The notes: generated by a model from the letters alone, not told the origin. Shown: positions 15,296 to 25,538, counted from the first letter of the stretch. The stretch: DNA of 64,000 nucleotides from Dinoroseobacter sp013215265 (GCA_963691755.1 OY829366.1:682001-746000); one strand, 5' to 3'. Numbers and translations are program-made.

Positions 15296-18200
15296 ATGCG
15301 CAAGTTTCTTAGCACCGTTCTGGCCATGCTTTTGCTGTCTCCGGCTCCCGTCGCTGCAGACGACCTTCCCAATATACTGGATGCAAGGCGAATTGCCCTG
15401 ACATCGAATATCGATTTCCCGGGTGGCGATCTGACGCCAATATTCGAGACAGATTTCGACAGCTGTCGCGCGGCCTGTCTTGCAGACACTCAGTGCAAGG
15501 CTTTCACCTTTAACGAGCGCTCAAATGCGTGCTTCCCAAAAACAGATGCGCTGGAATCGCTGCCGTTTGAGGGTGCGCTGTCGGCGCGGGTCTATGATAC
15601 CTCACCCGCATATCTTGCAGCGCAATCAGGTCGCCTCGCTCAGTTGTCATTTCTGCGCAACGAAGATGCAGACGCCGCTCGAAAGCTTGCACGAGATCTG
15701 CCCAACTTTCACCTGACAGGGGAATGGTCTGCGATTGCGCTTCTTGATGCAGCTCGCGATGCCCGTCAGTCTGGCGCGCCGCTTGCTGCGCTTCGGTTTA
15801 CTGGCGCTGCCCTGAACATCACGGACGATCCGCGCGATTGGCTGGCATATGCGCAACTTGCGGCAGGCCTCACCGGTCAGAATGGGCGCGAGACCCGGCA
15901 ATGGCGAGAGCGTGCGATTTCTGCAGGCATGAACGCGTTCGTGCGTGCCAGCAGTATTGATGTGCAAGCCGGCGCCCTGTCGGTGATGGCCATTGGGCTC
16001 GAGGGTGTTGGACGCGGTCGCGATATGATCCCGGCGCTCCGGCTGGCCAACGCATTTCTGCCACGTCCCGAAACGCAATCCGCGCTGGATGATGCCATTG
16101 CGCGGCACGGCTTTCGCATCACAGAACATCGCGTAGACAGCGATAGCTCTGCCCCCCGCGTTTGTGCGGTCTTCTCGGAATCTCTTGTGGCAGCTGGTGT
16201 TGATTATGCCCCGTTCGTACAAACCGTGGATAGCGCGTTGGCGATATCGCATGACGACCGTCAGATTTGTGTCGATGGGGTGAATCATGGCGCCCGCTAT
16301 CGCCTTGCATTTCGGGCAGGATTACCTGCCGCATCCGGGGAAGTCCTGTCCAAGACAGTCCCGCTGGAAGTGTACGTACGTGATCGCGCGCCGTCCTTGC
16401 GGTTCCCGGGCCGTGGCTACGTTTTGCCGGCAGGATCGGAAGTCGCGCTGCCTATTGTTACGGTCAATGCAGACACGGTGAACCTGCGACTGTCGCGGGT
16501 CAGCGACCGGAATATTCTAACCACCATGTCAGACGGCTCTTTTGCCCAACCCATTCCGCCGTGGGAAGAAAGCTACTTTGCCGAAAACCGCGCGATCGAA
16601 ATCTGGCGTGGTACTGGGCAGGTTGCAGGCAATTTGAACCAGGACACCACAACACGTCTGCCTCTTGAAAGCGAGACTGGCACGCTTGAACCGGGTCTTT
16701 ATGTGCTTCACGCGCGGCTTGATGGGGTGCGAGAGGATGAAAACGCGCCAGCGAGCCAATGGTTCGTCGTCAGCGATCTTGGGGTTACGACGTATCAAGG
16801 CACAGATGGGTTGCATTTGTATGTCCGCAGTCTTTCTGACACCGGACCAAAGGCGGGCGTTGCAGTGCAGGTCGTTAGCCGTGCGAACTCCATACTTGCA
16901 GAAGTGATGACCGGCGAAGACGGGTATGCCGTTGTGGAACCTGCGCTTCTGCAAGGCGAGGCGGGCGCTGCTCCTGCGCTTGTAACGCTCCGGCATCAAA
17001 ACGATGATTTCGCCTTCCTATCGCTGACTGATCCAGAATTTGATCTGTCTGATCGTGGTGTATCTGGGCGTACTTCACCGCCTCCGATTGATGTTTTTCT
17101 CGCTACAGACCGTGGCGCTTATCGCGCGGGGGAAACGATCCAAACCACTCTTCTGGTCAGGGATACGCGCGCCAGTGCTGTGCAGGATATCCCATTGACG
17201 GTGATCCTATCTCGCCCCGATGGCGTCGAGTACAGCCGCCATCTTGTGCAGCCCTTCGGAGCGGGTGGGTATGTTCAGGCTCTGCCGATTGGGTCTAATG
17301 CGCCCCGGGGAACCTGGAGCATCGCGGTCCATGTTGACCCTGATGCGCCTGCGCGCGTCACCCGGCGTGTCCTTGTCGAGGACTTCTTGCCCGAGAGGCT
17401 TGATCTGACGCTTTCCGCGCCAGATGGACCCCTGCAGCCAAACAGCGTTTTCCAATTGACTGCGCAGGCAGATTATCTCTTTGGCGCGCCAGCCCCCGAT
17501 CTGCCTCTCGATGGCTCCATCAGGCTAAACGCATCGCGGCAACTTGATGGATTTCCCGGCGTTCGTTTCGGACGACACGATACTGTTGCTACGCCAAGGG
17601 GGGCCGGTTTGCCTTTTGCGGAAACGGATGCAGCGGGCCTTGCCAGTATCAGCGTCGCTCTCCCCGAAAGTCCGGCGCCTGATCGGCCAGTGACGGCAAC
17701 CATCACAATGACGATCAACGAAGGAAACGGACGTCCGGTTGAACGCCGCATCACACGAACTGTCGCTTCGGTCGGGGATTTGCTCGGAATCCGGCCGCTG
17801 TTTGAAGATCGTGCCGCAGAGGGCACCGATGCAGGCTTCGAACTGGTCGGTCTTTCACGAGATCTTACCCCGCAAGACATGCAGGTCAGTTGGGTGCTCA
17901 GCCGCATCGAACGCGACTACCAGTGGTACCAGCTCTACGGGCGATGGTCTTGGGAGCCGATCACAAGGCGTACGCGCGTTGCGACTGGGACTGCCAGCCT
18001 GATTGACGGTCGCGCATCCATCGCGACCCCGGTCGACTGGGGCCGGTACGAGCTGGAAGTGGTCCGAAGCGATGGTGCGTACCTTTCGGCATCCACCTTG
18101 TTTTCCGCAGGCTGGGTGGGCGACGGCGATGTCACCAGCACACCTGATCTATTGGAAGTTGGTCTGAACAAGGAGGCTTACCAGGTCGGCGATACCGCCC

Positions 18201-20740
18201 AGCTACGTCTGACAGCACCCGCCTCGGGCACGGCTTTGATCACGGTTCTTTCTGACGGTCTGGTCGATCGGAGGGTTCAGTCTATTGCTGAAGGGGAAAC
18301 CACAATCGACATGCCGGTGACCGAAGCATGGGGCAGCGGCGCCTATGTGACCGTTAGTCTCTTGCGTGCCATGGACGAAGACCGGGGTTTACAACCTGCG
18401 CGTGCCCTCGGATTGGCCTATGCCGCCGTTGATCCGGGGGAGAAGCGACTCGCAGCCAGTTTTGAGTTGCCAGAGCCTTTCCCAGCCGCCGGCAGCGTCA
18501 GCGGCGCGCTGGTTGTGCAGAACATGCCCGCGAATGGACAAACCTACGCAACGGTTGCTGCGGTTGATGTCGGCATCCTGAACTTGACCAGCTTTAAAAG
18601 CCCAGATCCCGAGGGGCATTATTTCGGGCAGCGTGCTCTGGGGGTCGGGCTGCGCGATATCTACGGGCGTTTGATCGATGGGCTGCAAGGGTCCATGGGA
18701 CAAGTGCGATCTGGCGGGGATGCCGGCGCTGCAATGCGCCTGCAGGCGCCACCACCGACCGAGAAACTCGCGGTTGCGTTTAGTGGCCCATTGATCGTGG
18801 GCTCTGATGGTCGCGTGCCGTTCGATTTTGACTTTGACGGGTTCAACGGGACCGTTCGATTCATGGCCGTTGTTTGGTCAGATGAGGCGGTTGGTCAGGC
18901 TGAGGCTGATGTCACCTTGCGTGATCCGGTCGTCTTGAGTGCCAGTTTGCCCAGGTTCCTCGCGCCCGGTGATGAAAGTGTCCTGCGATTGGAGCTGACG
19001 CATGTTGATGGAGATCCGGGTCGCGTGCCTTTGGTAATCACGTCGAACGGGCCTGTGGTTGCAGACCTGACGAGGTTGCCCAGCGCGGTAGAAATGGCGC
19101 GCAATGGACGTGAGGTTGTCGAAATCCCGATCCGTGCGCGCGGTGAGGGGGACGCGCTTCTGACGGTGCAACTGACCACACCGGACGGGACGAACGTGCA
19201 ACGGCGGCTCGCCTTGGATGTCCGTGCCAATGATCCCGAGATTCGCGTATCCGATAGGATAACCCTCGCACCGGGGGCCACCTTTACGCTGGACCGAAAC
19301 TTGCTGTCAGAGTTCAAAAAAGGGACCGGTCAGATCGTTTTGTCTGCTGGGCCGCTCGCGCGTTTTGATGCGCCCGGCTTGCTTGCAGCGCTTGATCGTT
19401 ACCCTTGGGGTTGCACGGAACAAATAGCCTCCCGCGCCCTGCCACTCTTGTATGTACAACCTCTTGCTGAAGCGATGGGACTGGACCGCGACCAAAGCCT
19501 GTCATCACGCTTGCAGGAGGCGGTCGATACCATGCTCTCGCGTCAGGCAGCGAACGGATCCTTCGGGCTTTGGCGGGCTGAATCCGGTGATCTTTGGCTG
19601 GATGCCTATGTCACAGATGTTTTGTCTCGAGCACGCGCGCAGTCGGTTTCCGTCCCGGATCGCACCTTTGCCATGGCACTCGACAACCTACGCAATCGTG
19701 TGAATTACGCGGCTGATTTTGAACGCGGCGGTGAAGCGATCGCCTACGCCTTGCACGTCCTTGCACGCGAAGGTGCCGCGTCTATCGGCGATCTGCGCTA
19801 CTATGCGGATGTGAAGGGGGGTGCGTTTGGTACACCGCTTGCGCTTGCACAGCTGGGCTCAGCGCTGGCGTTTTATGGTGACCAGCCACGTGCCGATCGA
19901 TTGTTTGGTGCTGCAAATGCGCGCATTCTCAGCGCGCGCCCCGAGGCACCTGTCTGGCGGTCGGATTACGGCACAAACAGGCGCGATGCTGCGGCGGTTC
20001 TTGCGCTGGCTGTCGAAGCTGGTTCTGAGGCAATCAACCGTGATGCGCTTGTCTCGGCCAGCCTGACATCGCCAGATATCCACCGATCCACGCAGGAATC
20101 CGCCTGGACCATGCTGGCTGCACAGGCGCTTTTGGAAGGCTCCAGTGCGGATCTGCTCATCAACGGTATCCCTGCGGATGGACCTTTGGTGCGCGTCTTT
20201 GAAGGAGACGCCTTCGCACCGATGGAAATTCAAACTGCATCTGACCGTCCGGAAACACTTGTCGTGACACGCTTTGGTGTGCCCGAAGTCGCCCCGGCGC
20301 CCGGGGGTGACGGATACCAGATTGACCGGTTTTACTTCACGCTTGAAGGCGAGCGCGTTCAGCCAGATCGCGTTCAGGCCGGGACCCGTATGGTTGCGGT
20401 CCTGAAAGTCACGCCGATTGGACCTCGTGAAGGGCGCTTGATGGTCGTGGATCCGCTGCCTGCGGGTCTAGAGATCGACAACCCAAGCCTTCTTTCAACG
20501 GGCGACATCCGTGATCTCGAGTGGCTGACGCTCAATGCCAATCCGGCGAATGTCGAATTCCGCAGTGATGAGTTTCGCGCTGCGGTCGACCAACGCGGCA
20601 GCAATGCGTTTCAACTGGCTTATATCGTGCGCGCCGTTTCCCCGGGCAGGTTCCACCATCCGGCGGCACATGTCGAAGACATGTACCGCCCACAGTTCCG
20701 CGCCCGCGGCGAGACCGGCCAGATCGAGGTGATCCGCTAA
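15296..20740 (+). CDS. bacterial alpha-2-macroglobulin (YfhM-like) with N-terminal PAN domain
   Basis: An 1814-residue envelope protein that traps proteases by a reactive thioester, thought to guard the periplasm with PBP1C. Signal peptide 1-21 (FLSTVLAMLLLSPAPVAA). A PAN/apple-like module follows (about 30-95: FDSCRAACLADTQCKAFTFNERSNACF). Then come macroglobulin and bait-region domains, the thioester motif GCTEQ with Cys1373 (TGC at 19412), and the alpha/alpha complement-like domain (VDTMLSRQAANGSFGLWRAESGDLWLDAYVTDVL). The C-terminal receptor-like domain ends near RPQFRARGE. The ATG at 15296 is chosen over 15074 because it starts the signal peptide. pbpC begins at the base after its stop. 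Confidence 0.93.
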   Translation: MRKFLSTVLAMLLLSPAPVAADDLPNILDARRIALTSNIDFPGGDLTPIFETDFDSCRAACLADTQCKAFTFNERSNACFPKTDALESLPFEGALSARVYDTSPAYLAAQSGRLAQLSFLRNEDADAARKLARDLPNFHLTGEWSAIALLDAARDARQSGAPLAALRFTGAALNITDDPRDWLAYAQLAAGLTGQNGRETRQWRERAISAGMNAFVRASSIDVQAGALSVMAIGLEGVGRGRDMIPALRLANAFLPRPETQSALDDAIARHGFRITEHRVDSDSSAPRVCAVFSESLVAAGVDYAPFVQTVDSALAISHDDRQICVDGVNHGARYRLAFRAGLPAASGEVLSKTVPLEVYVRDRAPSLRFPGRGYVLPAGSEVALPIVTVNADTVNLRLSRVSDRNILTTMSDGSFAQPIPPWEESYFAENRAIEIWRGTGQVAGNLNQDTTTRLPLESETGTLEPGLYVLHARLDGVREDENAPASQWFVVSDLGVTTYQGTDGLHLYVRSLSDTGPKAGVAVQVVSRANSILAEVMTGEDGYAVVEPALLQGEAGAAPALVTLRHQNDDFAFLSLTDPEFDLSDRGVSGRTSPPPIDVFLATDRGAYRAGETIQTTLLVRDTRASAVQDIPLTVILSRPDGVEYSRHLVQPFGAGGYVQALPIGSNAPRGTWSIAVHVDPDAPARVTRRVLVEDFLPERLDLTLSAPDGPLQPNSVFQLTAQADYLFGAPAPDLPLDGSIRLNASRQLDGFPGVRFGRHDTVATPRGAGLPFAETDAAGLASISVALPESPAPDRPVTATITMTINEGNGRPVERRITRTVASVGDLLGIRPLFEDRAAEGTDAGFELVGLSRDLTPQDMQVSWVLSRIERDYQWYQLYGRWSWEPITRRTRVATGTASLIDGRASIATPVDWGRYELEVVRSDGAYLSASTLFSAGWVGDGDVTSTPDLLEVGLNKEAYQVGDTAQLRLTAPASGTALITVLSDGLVDRRVQSIAEGETTIDMPVTEAWGSGAYVTVSLLRAMDEDRGLQPARALGLAYAAVDPGEKRLAASFELPEPFPAAGSVSGALVVQNMPANGQTYATVAAVDVGILNLTSFKSPDPEGHYFGQRALGVGLRDIYGRLIDGLQGSMGQVRSGGDAGAAMRLQAPPPTEKLAVAFSGPLIVGSDGRVPFDFDFDGFNGTVRFMAVVWSDEAVGQAEADVTLRDPVVLSASLPRFLAPGDESVLRLELTHVDGDPGRVPLVITSNGPVVADLTRLPSAVEMARNGREVVEIPIRARGEGDALLTVQLTTPDGTNVQRRLALDVRANDPEIRVSDRITLAPGATFTLDRNLLSEFKKGTGQIVLSAGPLARFDAPGLLAALDRYPWGCTEQIASRALPLLYVQPLAEAMGLDRDQSLSSRLQEAVDTMLSRQAANGSFGLWRAESGDLWLDAYVTDVLSRARAQSVSVPDRTFAMALDNLRNRVNYAADFERGGEAIAYALHVLAREGAASIGDLRYYADVKGGAFGTPLALAQLGSALAFYGDQPRADRLFGAANARILSARPEAPVWRSDYGTNRRDAAAVLALAVEAGSEAINRDALVSASLTSPDIHRSTQESAWTMLAAQALLEGSSADLLINGIPADGPLVRVFEGDAFAPMEIQTASDRPETLVVTRFGVPEVAPAPGGDGYQIDRFYFTLEGERVQPDRVQAGTRMVAVLKVTPIGPREGRLMVVDPLPAGLEIDNPSLLSTGDIRDLEWLTLNANPANVEFRSDEFRAAVDQRGSNAFQLAYIVRAVSPGRFHHPAAHVEDMYRPQFRARGETGQIEVIR

Positions 20741-22741
20741 ATGCACCGCCTTGCCTTCCTTCTGGCGGGGTGTCTTTTCCTCGCGGCTTTGGGCAGGGAC
20801 GGGGTGGAGTCTTGGATCGAAGCAACCGTTTTGCCACCCCTTGTGCCAGTGGAAAGCACTGAAGTTGTCGACACAAACGGTGACCTGCTGCGCGCATACA
20901 CGGTTGAGGACGGACGGTATCGACTGGGCGCTTCGACAGCAACTGTTGATCCACTCTACCTAGACCTGCTTAAAGCCTACGAGGACCAAAGGTTCGACTC
21001 GCATATCGGCATTGATCCCTGGGCGGTTCTGCGTGCAGTCGGACAGGCATTGACCAAAGGCGAAGTGGTTTCAGGCGCGTCTACGCTAACTATGCAGGTG
21101 GCGCGGTTGCTGGAAGACAGTGGAACGGGCGCGTGGACAGGCAAACTTCGGCAGGTGCGTGTGGCGCTTGCGATGGAGCGGCGGTTGTCCAAAGACCAGA
21201 TCCTGTCTCTCTATCTGACCCTGGCCCCATTTGGCGGAAACCTCGAAGGTGTGCGGGCCGGGTCTCTGGCATGGCTTGGGAAAGAACCCACGCGTCTGAC
21301 ACCTGCCGAGGCGGCTTTTCTCGTGGCGCTGCCTCAATCGCCTGAACTCAGACGTCCGGACCGCTACCCGGCGGACGCGGAACATGCCCGCGACCGGGTG
21401 CTGGCCCGCGGGATCGCTGTGGGTGTGTTCCCTGATGAGGCGGCGTCCACCACTGCAGCTTTGCCTGCAAACCGACGCCCGTTTCCCAATCTTGCCAGCC
21501 ATCAGGCAGATCGAATACGCAATGAAAACCGGTCCACGGACAGGTTGCAACTTAGCTTGGATGCAGGCCTTCAATCTCGGCTGCAGGATCTGGCTGCAAA
21601 AACCGCTCGCGAAACGGGCCCACGCCTGTCCTCGTCAATCCTTGTTATGGAGGTTGAAACAGGCCTGATCCGTGCGGCAATCGGATCGGCAGGCTCGGAA
21701 GAGGCACGGCAGGGCTTTGTTGATATGACCCGGGCTATTCGGTCCCCCGGCTCGACCCTGAAACCGCTTGTCTACGCTCTCGCATTTGACAGCGGTCTGG
21801 CCCATCCAGAGACACTGATCGAGGATGTTCCAACCGCGTTTGGCACCTACGCACCGCAGAACTTCGACCGTCAGTATCGTGGGACGATCTCTTTGCGGGG
21901 GGCTTTGCAGGCATCCTTGAACATCCCTGTTGTCAAACTCACCGACGCGCTTGGCCCGGCACAACTGGTTGCAGGCTTGCGCCGAGCCGGCATAACCCCG
22001 CGCATCCCGGGTGGTCAGCCCGGACTTGCGGTTGCGCTGGGTGGCGTTGGCGTCAGTCTTGAAGATCTCGTCACGCTTTACGGCGCATTCGCGCGGGGCG
22101 GTAACGCTGTTCCATTGAGCATGACTGATCCAAGCACTGCATCGAGCCGCGTCATATCTGCTGAGGCGGCCTGGCATCTGGGCGACATCCTGCGGGGTGT
22201 GCCTGCCCCGGCAAATGCGCCGCCCGGACTGGCTTACAAGACGGGCACAAGTTACGGACATCGCGATGCCTGGGCGATTGGCTATGACAGCGAACATGTC
22301 GTGGGTGTCTGGCTGGGCCGGCCAGATGGAACACCGGTTCCCGGAGCGTTTGGGGCAGATATCGCCGCGCCAATGCTCTTTGAGGCCTTTCAGGCAATCA
22401 AGCGAGATTTTGCACCAGCGCCGCCGCCGCCGCCCGCGACGCTTTTGGCGGCAAACGCAGCTTTGCCGCTACCGCTTCGCCATTTTCGGGACGACCGCAT
22501 CGCTGGTGTCGATATCGCGTTCCCGCCTGACGGGGCGATCCTTGCCCAAAGCGCGCCAGAGCTCGTTGTGAAGCTGCGCGGGGGCATGCCGCCGTTCACT
22601 TTGCTCGCTGATGGCCGACCCATCGCAACCCGTCTGCATCAACGTGAAGCGATGGTTCCAGTTCCGTCGGCAGGCTTCCTGACACTTTCGGTGATCGATG
22701 CGCTCGGTCAGTCCCAGCGCGTCGCTGTAGAATTGCGCTAG
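20741..22741 (+). CDS. pbpC: penicillin-binding protein 1C
   Basis: Bifunctional class A PBP in the inner membrane: glycosyltransferase plus transpeptidase. The 666 residues are shorter than E. coli PbpC (about 770). N-terminal anchor 1-18; GT51 domain with Glu81 (YEDQRFDSHIGID) and GASTLTMQVARLL (112-124); transpeptidase with SxxK at Ser338-Lys341 (SPGSTLKP), SLN in LQASLNIPVV and KTG in LAYKTGTSYGH; C-terminal BiPBP_C domain (PPDGAILAQSAPELVVKLRGG...). The ATG abuts the alpha-2-macroglobulin TAA, the conserved yfhM-pbpC pairing. The last four bases overlap the convergent thiolase gene. Confidence 0.93.
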   Translation: MHRLAFLLAGCLFLAALGRDGVESWIEATVLPPLVPVESTEVVDTNGDLLRAYTVEDGRYRLGASTATVDPLYLDLLKAYEDQRFDSHIGIDPWAVLRAVGQALTKGEVVSGASTLTMQVARLLEDSGTGAWTGKLRQVRVALAMERRLSKDQILSLYLTLAPFGGNLEGVRAGSLAWLGKEPTRLTPAEAAFLVALPQSPELRRPDRYPADAEHARDRVLARGIAVGVFPDEAASTTAALPANRRPFPNLASHQADRIRNENRSTDRLQLSLDAGLQSRLQDLAAKTARETGPRLSSSILVMEVETGLIRAAIGSAGSEEARQGFVDMTRAIRSPGSTLKPLVYALAFDSGLAHPETLIEDVPTAFGTYAPQNFDRQYRGTISLRGALQASLNIPVVKLTDALGPAQLVAGLRRAGITPRIPGGQPGLAVALGGVGVSLEDLVTLYGAFARGGNAVPLSMTDPSTASSRVISAEAAWHLGDILRGVPAPANAPPGLAYKTGTSYGHRDAWAIGYDSEHVVGVWLGRPDGTPVPGAFGADIAAPMLFEAFQAIKRDFAPAPPPPPATLLAANAALPLPLRHFRDDRIAGVDIAFPPDGAILAQSAPELVVKLRGGMPPFTLLADGRPIATRLHQREAMVPVPSAGFLTLSVIDALGQSQRVAVELR

Positions 22742-23913
22742 ACGCGTTCGATTGCGATTGCGATCCCTTGTCCGCCACCAATGCACATGGTGATCAGAGC
22801 TTTGGAGCCGCCTGTGCGCTCCAGTTCATAGAGAGCCTTAACCGTGATGATTGCACCCGTCGCGCCAACCGGGTGACCAAGGGCGATTGCGCCGCCGTTC
22901 GGATTTACCTTCGCGGGATCGAGACCAAGCCCTTTGTTCACGGCAAGTGCCTGCGCCGCGAAGGCCTCGTTTGATTCAATGACATCAAAATCTGCGACGC
23001 TGAGACCGGTTTTCGCAAGGAGGTTCTCAACCGCAGGAACCGGACCAATTCCCATCACCTGGGGCCGAACGCCAGCATGTGCATAGCCCAAAATTCGGGC
23101 GCGAGGTTTCAAGCCCGCAGCCTGGGCAGCCTCGGCGCGCGCAAGAACTAAGGCAGCGGCGCCGTCATTGATCCCACTGGCATTTCCTGCGGTGACTGTA
23201 CCGTCTTTCTGGAACACGGTACGTAATCCAGCCAGTGCTTCAGCAGTCGTTGCCTTTGGATGTTCGTCCGTATCAAACGGCACCATGTCCCGTTTTACTT
23301 TCACCTCAACCGGAACGATTTGCTCCTTGAAGTATCCCGCCTCAATCGCGGCTGCGGCACGGGTCTGACTGGCCAGAGCAAAGGCGTCTTGTTGCGCACG
23401 CGTCACGTCATGCTCGGCCGCCACGTTTTCCGCCGTGATCCCCATATGGCCGGTGCCAAATGGACAGTTGAGCGCGCCGAGCATCATGTCCATCACCTTG
23501 GCGTCGCCCATTTTCTGGCCCCAGCGCGCAACAGGCATCGCATACGGCGAGCGGCTCATGCTTTCCGCGCCGCCCGCGACGGCAAAATCTGCATCTCCGA
23601 GCATCAGCGATTGTGTGGCGGATACGATGGCTTGTGCTCCGGAACCGCATAGCCTGTTCACGTTCATTGCAGGGGCCGTATCAGGAATGCCTGCATCCAT
23701 GGCAGCAACGCGGCTGAGATACATGTCGCGAGGTTCAGTGTTGATCACATGCCCAAAGACGACGTGACCGATCTGGGCACCTTCAACGCCTGCGCGGGAC
23801 AGGGCGGCTTTGGTGACCTCCGCTCCCAATGTGATCGGGGTTGTCGCGGCAAGCTTGCCGCCAAACGTCCCAATTGCCGTGCGTGCGCCGGACAGAATTA
23901 CGATATCGGTCAT
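22738..23913 (-). CDS. acetyl-CoA C-acyltransferase (thiolase)
   Basis: A 391-residue thiolase of the degradative/biosynthetic family, cytosolic. Nucleophile Cys89 in NVNRLCGSGAQAI, NEAFAAQALAVN, the His motif GGAIALGHPVGATG and the second active Cys in CIGGGQGIA. The ATG at 23913 gives the standard start MTDIVILSGARTAIG; the frame opens five codons earlier. AGGAAAAG upstream serves as ribosome-binding site. It could act in beta-oxidation or acetoacetyl-CoA formation; a second thiolase is at 50803-51975. Two GCTACGTC repeats 23 bp apart lie upstream. Confidence 0.92.
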   Translation of the reverse strand: MTDIVILSGARTAIGTFGGKLAATTPITLGAEVTKAALSRAGVEGAQIGHVVFGHVINTEPRDMYLSRVAAMDAGIPDTAPAMNVNRLCGSGAQAIVSATQSLMLGDADFAVAGGAESMSRSPYAMPVARWGQKMGDAKVMDMMLGALNCPFGTGHMGITAENVAAEHDVTRAQQDAFALASQTRAAAAIEAGYFKEQIVPVEVKVKRDMVPFDTDEHPKATTAEALAGLRTVFQKDGTVTAGNASGINDGAAALVLARAEAAQAAGLKPRARILGYAHAGVRPQVMGIGPVPAVENLLAKTGLSVADFDVIESNEAFAAQALAVNKGLGLDPAKVNPNGGAIALGHPVGATGAIITVKALYELERTGGSKALITMCIGGGQGIAIAIERV

Positions 23914-24015
23914 GGATCTTTTCCTCAAAAACGTGCGCCGACTGTGAGGCGCATGGGATCGCGCCTCAATGGCATCCCAACGTCATGCTACGTCCCAAGC
24001 CATAGTAACGCTACG

Positions 24016-25455
24016 TCAAAGGCCCCCGCGAAGCGCAGCATAGAGCGAGCGAAACCGCATTCGCCTTTCCCTCAAAAGTTTGTCTGGGCTTGGCATAAAC
24101 GCCTGCGTCAGGTCTGGCGCGAACGAAAGGGACGCGGGATCTTTCAGGCCAACGCCAACCTCTGCCAGAAGTGCCGCGCCCAAGGCCGCGCCGCCCTGGC
24201 CCGAGGCGCTGCGGGCCACCGGTTGTTCCAGCACATTGGCAAGCGTTTGAAGCACAAGATCGCTCTGGCTACCGCCCCCAATTACAGGGATGATCTGGCC
24301 ACCCATTGCATCGCTCCCAAAGCTGTCGGCAGCATCGCGCATCATGAATGCGATGGCTTCAACCACGGCTCGACACATCTCGGGTCGTCCGGTGGCGTCG
24401 TCGAGATCGTAAAATGCCGCCCGCACATCCGGATCGCCATGGGGGCTTCGCTCGCCCGTCAGATAAGGCAGAAACAGCGGGACGCGCGTTACGTCAGCAT
24501 GCGCCGCTTCGGTCAGAAGTGTTTCGACCGAAATGCCCAGTACCGAGGCAAACCAGGACAAGGGCCGCGCCCCGTTCAACATCGCAGCCATCCTGTACCA
24601 AAGACCGCGCAACGTGTGGCAGAACGCATGCACATATTGATCCGGATTTGGCCGATAGCTGTCATCAACGACCAGAAACTGCCCCGATGTTCCAAGCGAG
24701 ATGAACCCGCGCCCTGCTGCCGCCGCACCAAGGGAAACTGCGCCCGTCGCCGCATCGCCGCCTCCAGCGAAAACAGGCAATCCCACGGGCAGCCCTACGG
24801 TTTCGGCCACAGAAAGGCGCAGCGATCCGATCTGGTCAAATCCGTGATGCAGCCCGGGCAACCAGGATCGATCGATGCCTGAGGCTCCGATTAACGTGTC
24901 GCTCCAGCCCCGGGTCGCTTCATCCAGCCAGAGTGTTCCCGCAGCATCTGAGACGTCTGTTGAAAACTCGCCCGTTAGCCAGAGGCCCACATGGTCTTTG
25001 GGCAGCAAAAGGTGCCGGATCGCGTCGAACGCATGAGGTTCTTCTCGACGCACCCACATCAGCTTGGGGGCTGTAAACCCCGGAAGGGGGAGCACGCCCG
25101 CAATCTGGCCAATCTTCGGCACATCAGATCGAAGTGTGGTGCAATCGTCATTGGCGCGACTGTCATTCCACAGGATGCAGGGCCTGACCGGTTTCGCAGC
25201 GGCGTCCAGCATCACGGCACCATGCATTTGACCCGACAAGGCAAGGCCTGCCACCTGATCGAGCGGTACGGTAAGCTGCGCAAGTGCACTCTTCACAGCG
25301 CCGATCCAGTCGTCAGGGTTTTGTTCCGACCATCCCGGGGCAGGGGACTGAACGTTCAACGGGGCCGAGGCGGTGTCGAAGACGCGGCCATCGGCGCTGA
25401 CGACGCATTTGACGGCCGATGTCCCGACATCAATACCGATCACCGATTTCTGCAT
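24016..25455 (-). CDS. xylB: xylulokinase
   Basis: FGGY-family sugar kinase (479 residues) phosphorylating D-xylulose with ATP. It begins MQKSVIGIDVGTSAVKCVV, the phosphate 1 motif. Other motifs are LSGQMHGAVMLD and ILWNDSRA (substrate), FISLGTSGQFLVV, and VIGGGSQSDLVLQTLANVLEQPV (adenosine motif). The ATG at 25455 is chosen over an upstream ATG ten codons earlier, because it matches the family start. No xylA or transporter is nearby. The gene starts 69 bp from the left attachment site of the integrated element, so its original upstream region has been replaced. Confidence 0.93.
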   Translation of the reverse strand: MQKSVIGIDVGTSAVKCVVSADGRVFDTASAPLNVQSPAPGWSEQNPDDWIGAVKSALAQLTVPLDQVAGLALSGQMHGAVMLDAAAKPVRPCILWNDSRANDDCTTLRSDVPKIGQIAGVLPLPGFTAPKLMWVRREEPHAFDAIRHLLLPKDHVGLWLTGEFSTDVSDAAGTLWLDEATRGWSDTLIGASGIDRSWLPGLHHGFDQIGSLRLSVAETVGLPVGLPVFAGGGDAATGAVSLGAAAAGRGFISLGTSGQFLVVDDSYRPNPDQYVHAFCHTLRGLWYRMAAMLNGARPLSWFASVLGISVETLLTEAAHADVTRVPLFLPYLTGERSPHGDPDVRAAFYDLDDATGRPEMCRAVVEAIAFMMRDAADSFGSDAMGGQIIPVIGGGSQSDLVLQTLANVLEQPVARSASGQGGAALGAALLAEVGVGLKDPASLSFAPDLTQAFMPSPDKLLRERRMRFRSLYAALRGGL

Positions 25456-25523
25456 GTCACCGTCCCAAAACTTATCGCGCGACAAGTTTACGGAAGGTGG
25501 GTCAAAGGATCAAATCAGAAAGC

Positions 25524-25538
25524 TGGCGACCCCGGCAG
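25524..25538. repeat. attL core: duplicated 3' end of tRNA-Arg(CCT)
   Basis: TGGCGACCCCGGCAG, identical to 35173-35187. It reproduces the tRNA's CCA end, discriminator, acceptor 3' strand and four T-stem bases. Identity stops on both sides, so the recombination core is at most 15 bp. It lies 69 bp before the xylB start codon. Confidence 0.85.

Noticed and set aside
23749..24882. Plus-strand 377-codon frame across thiolase and xylB
   Set aside because: Antisense to two clear genes and low-complexity Arg/Gln-rich; typical shadow frame.
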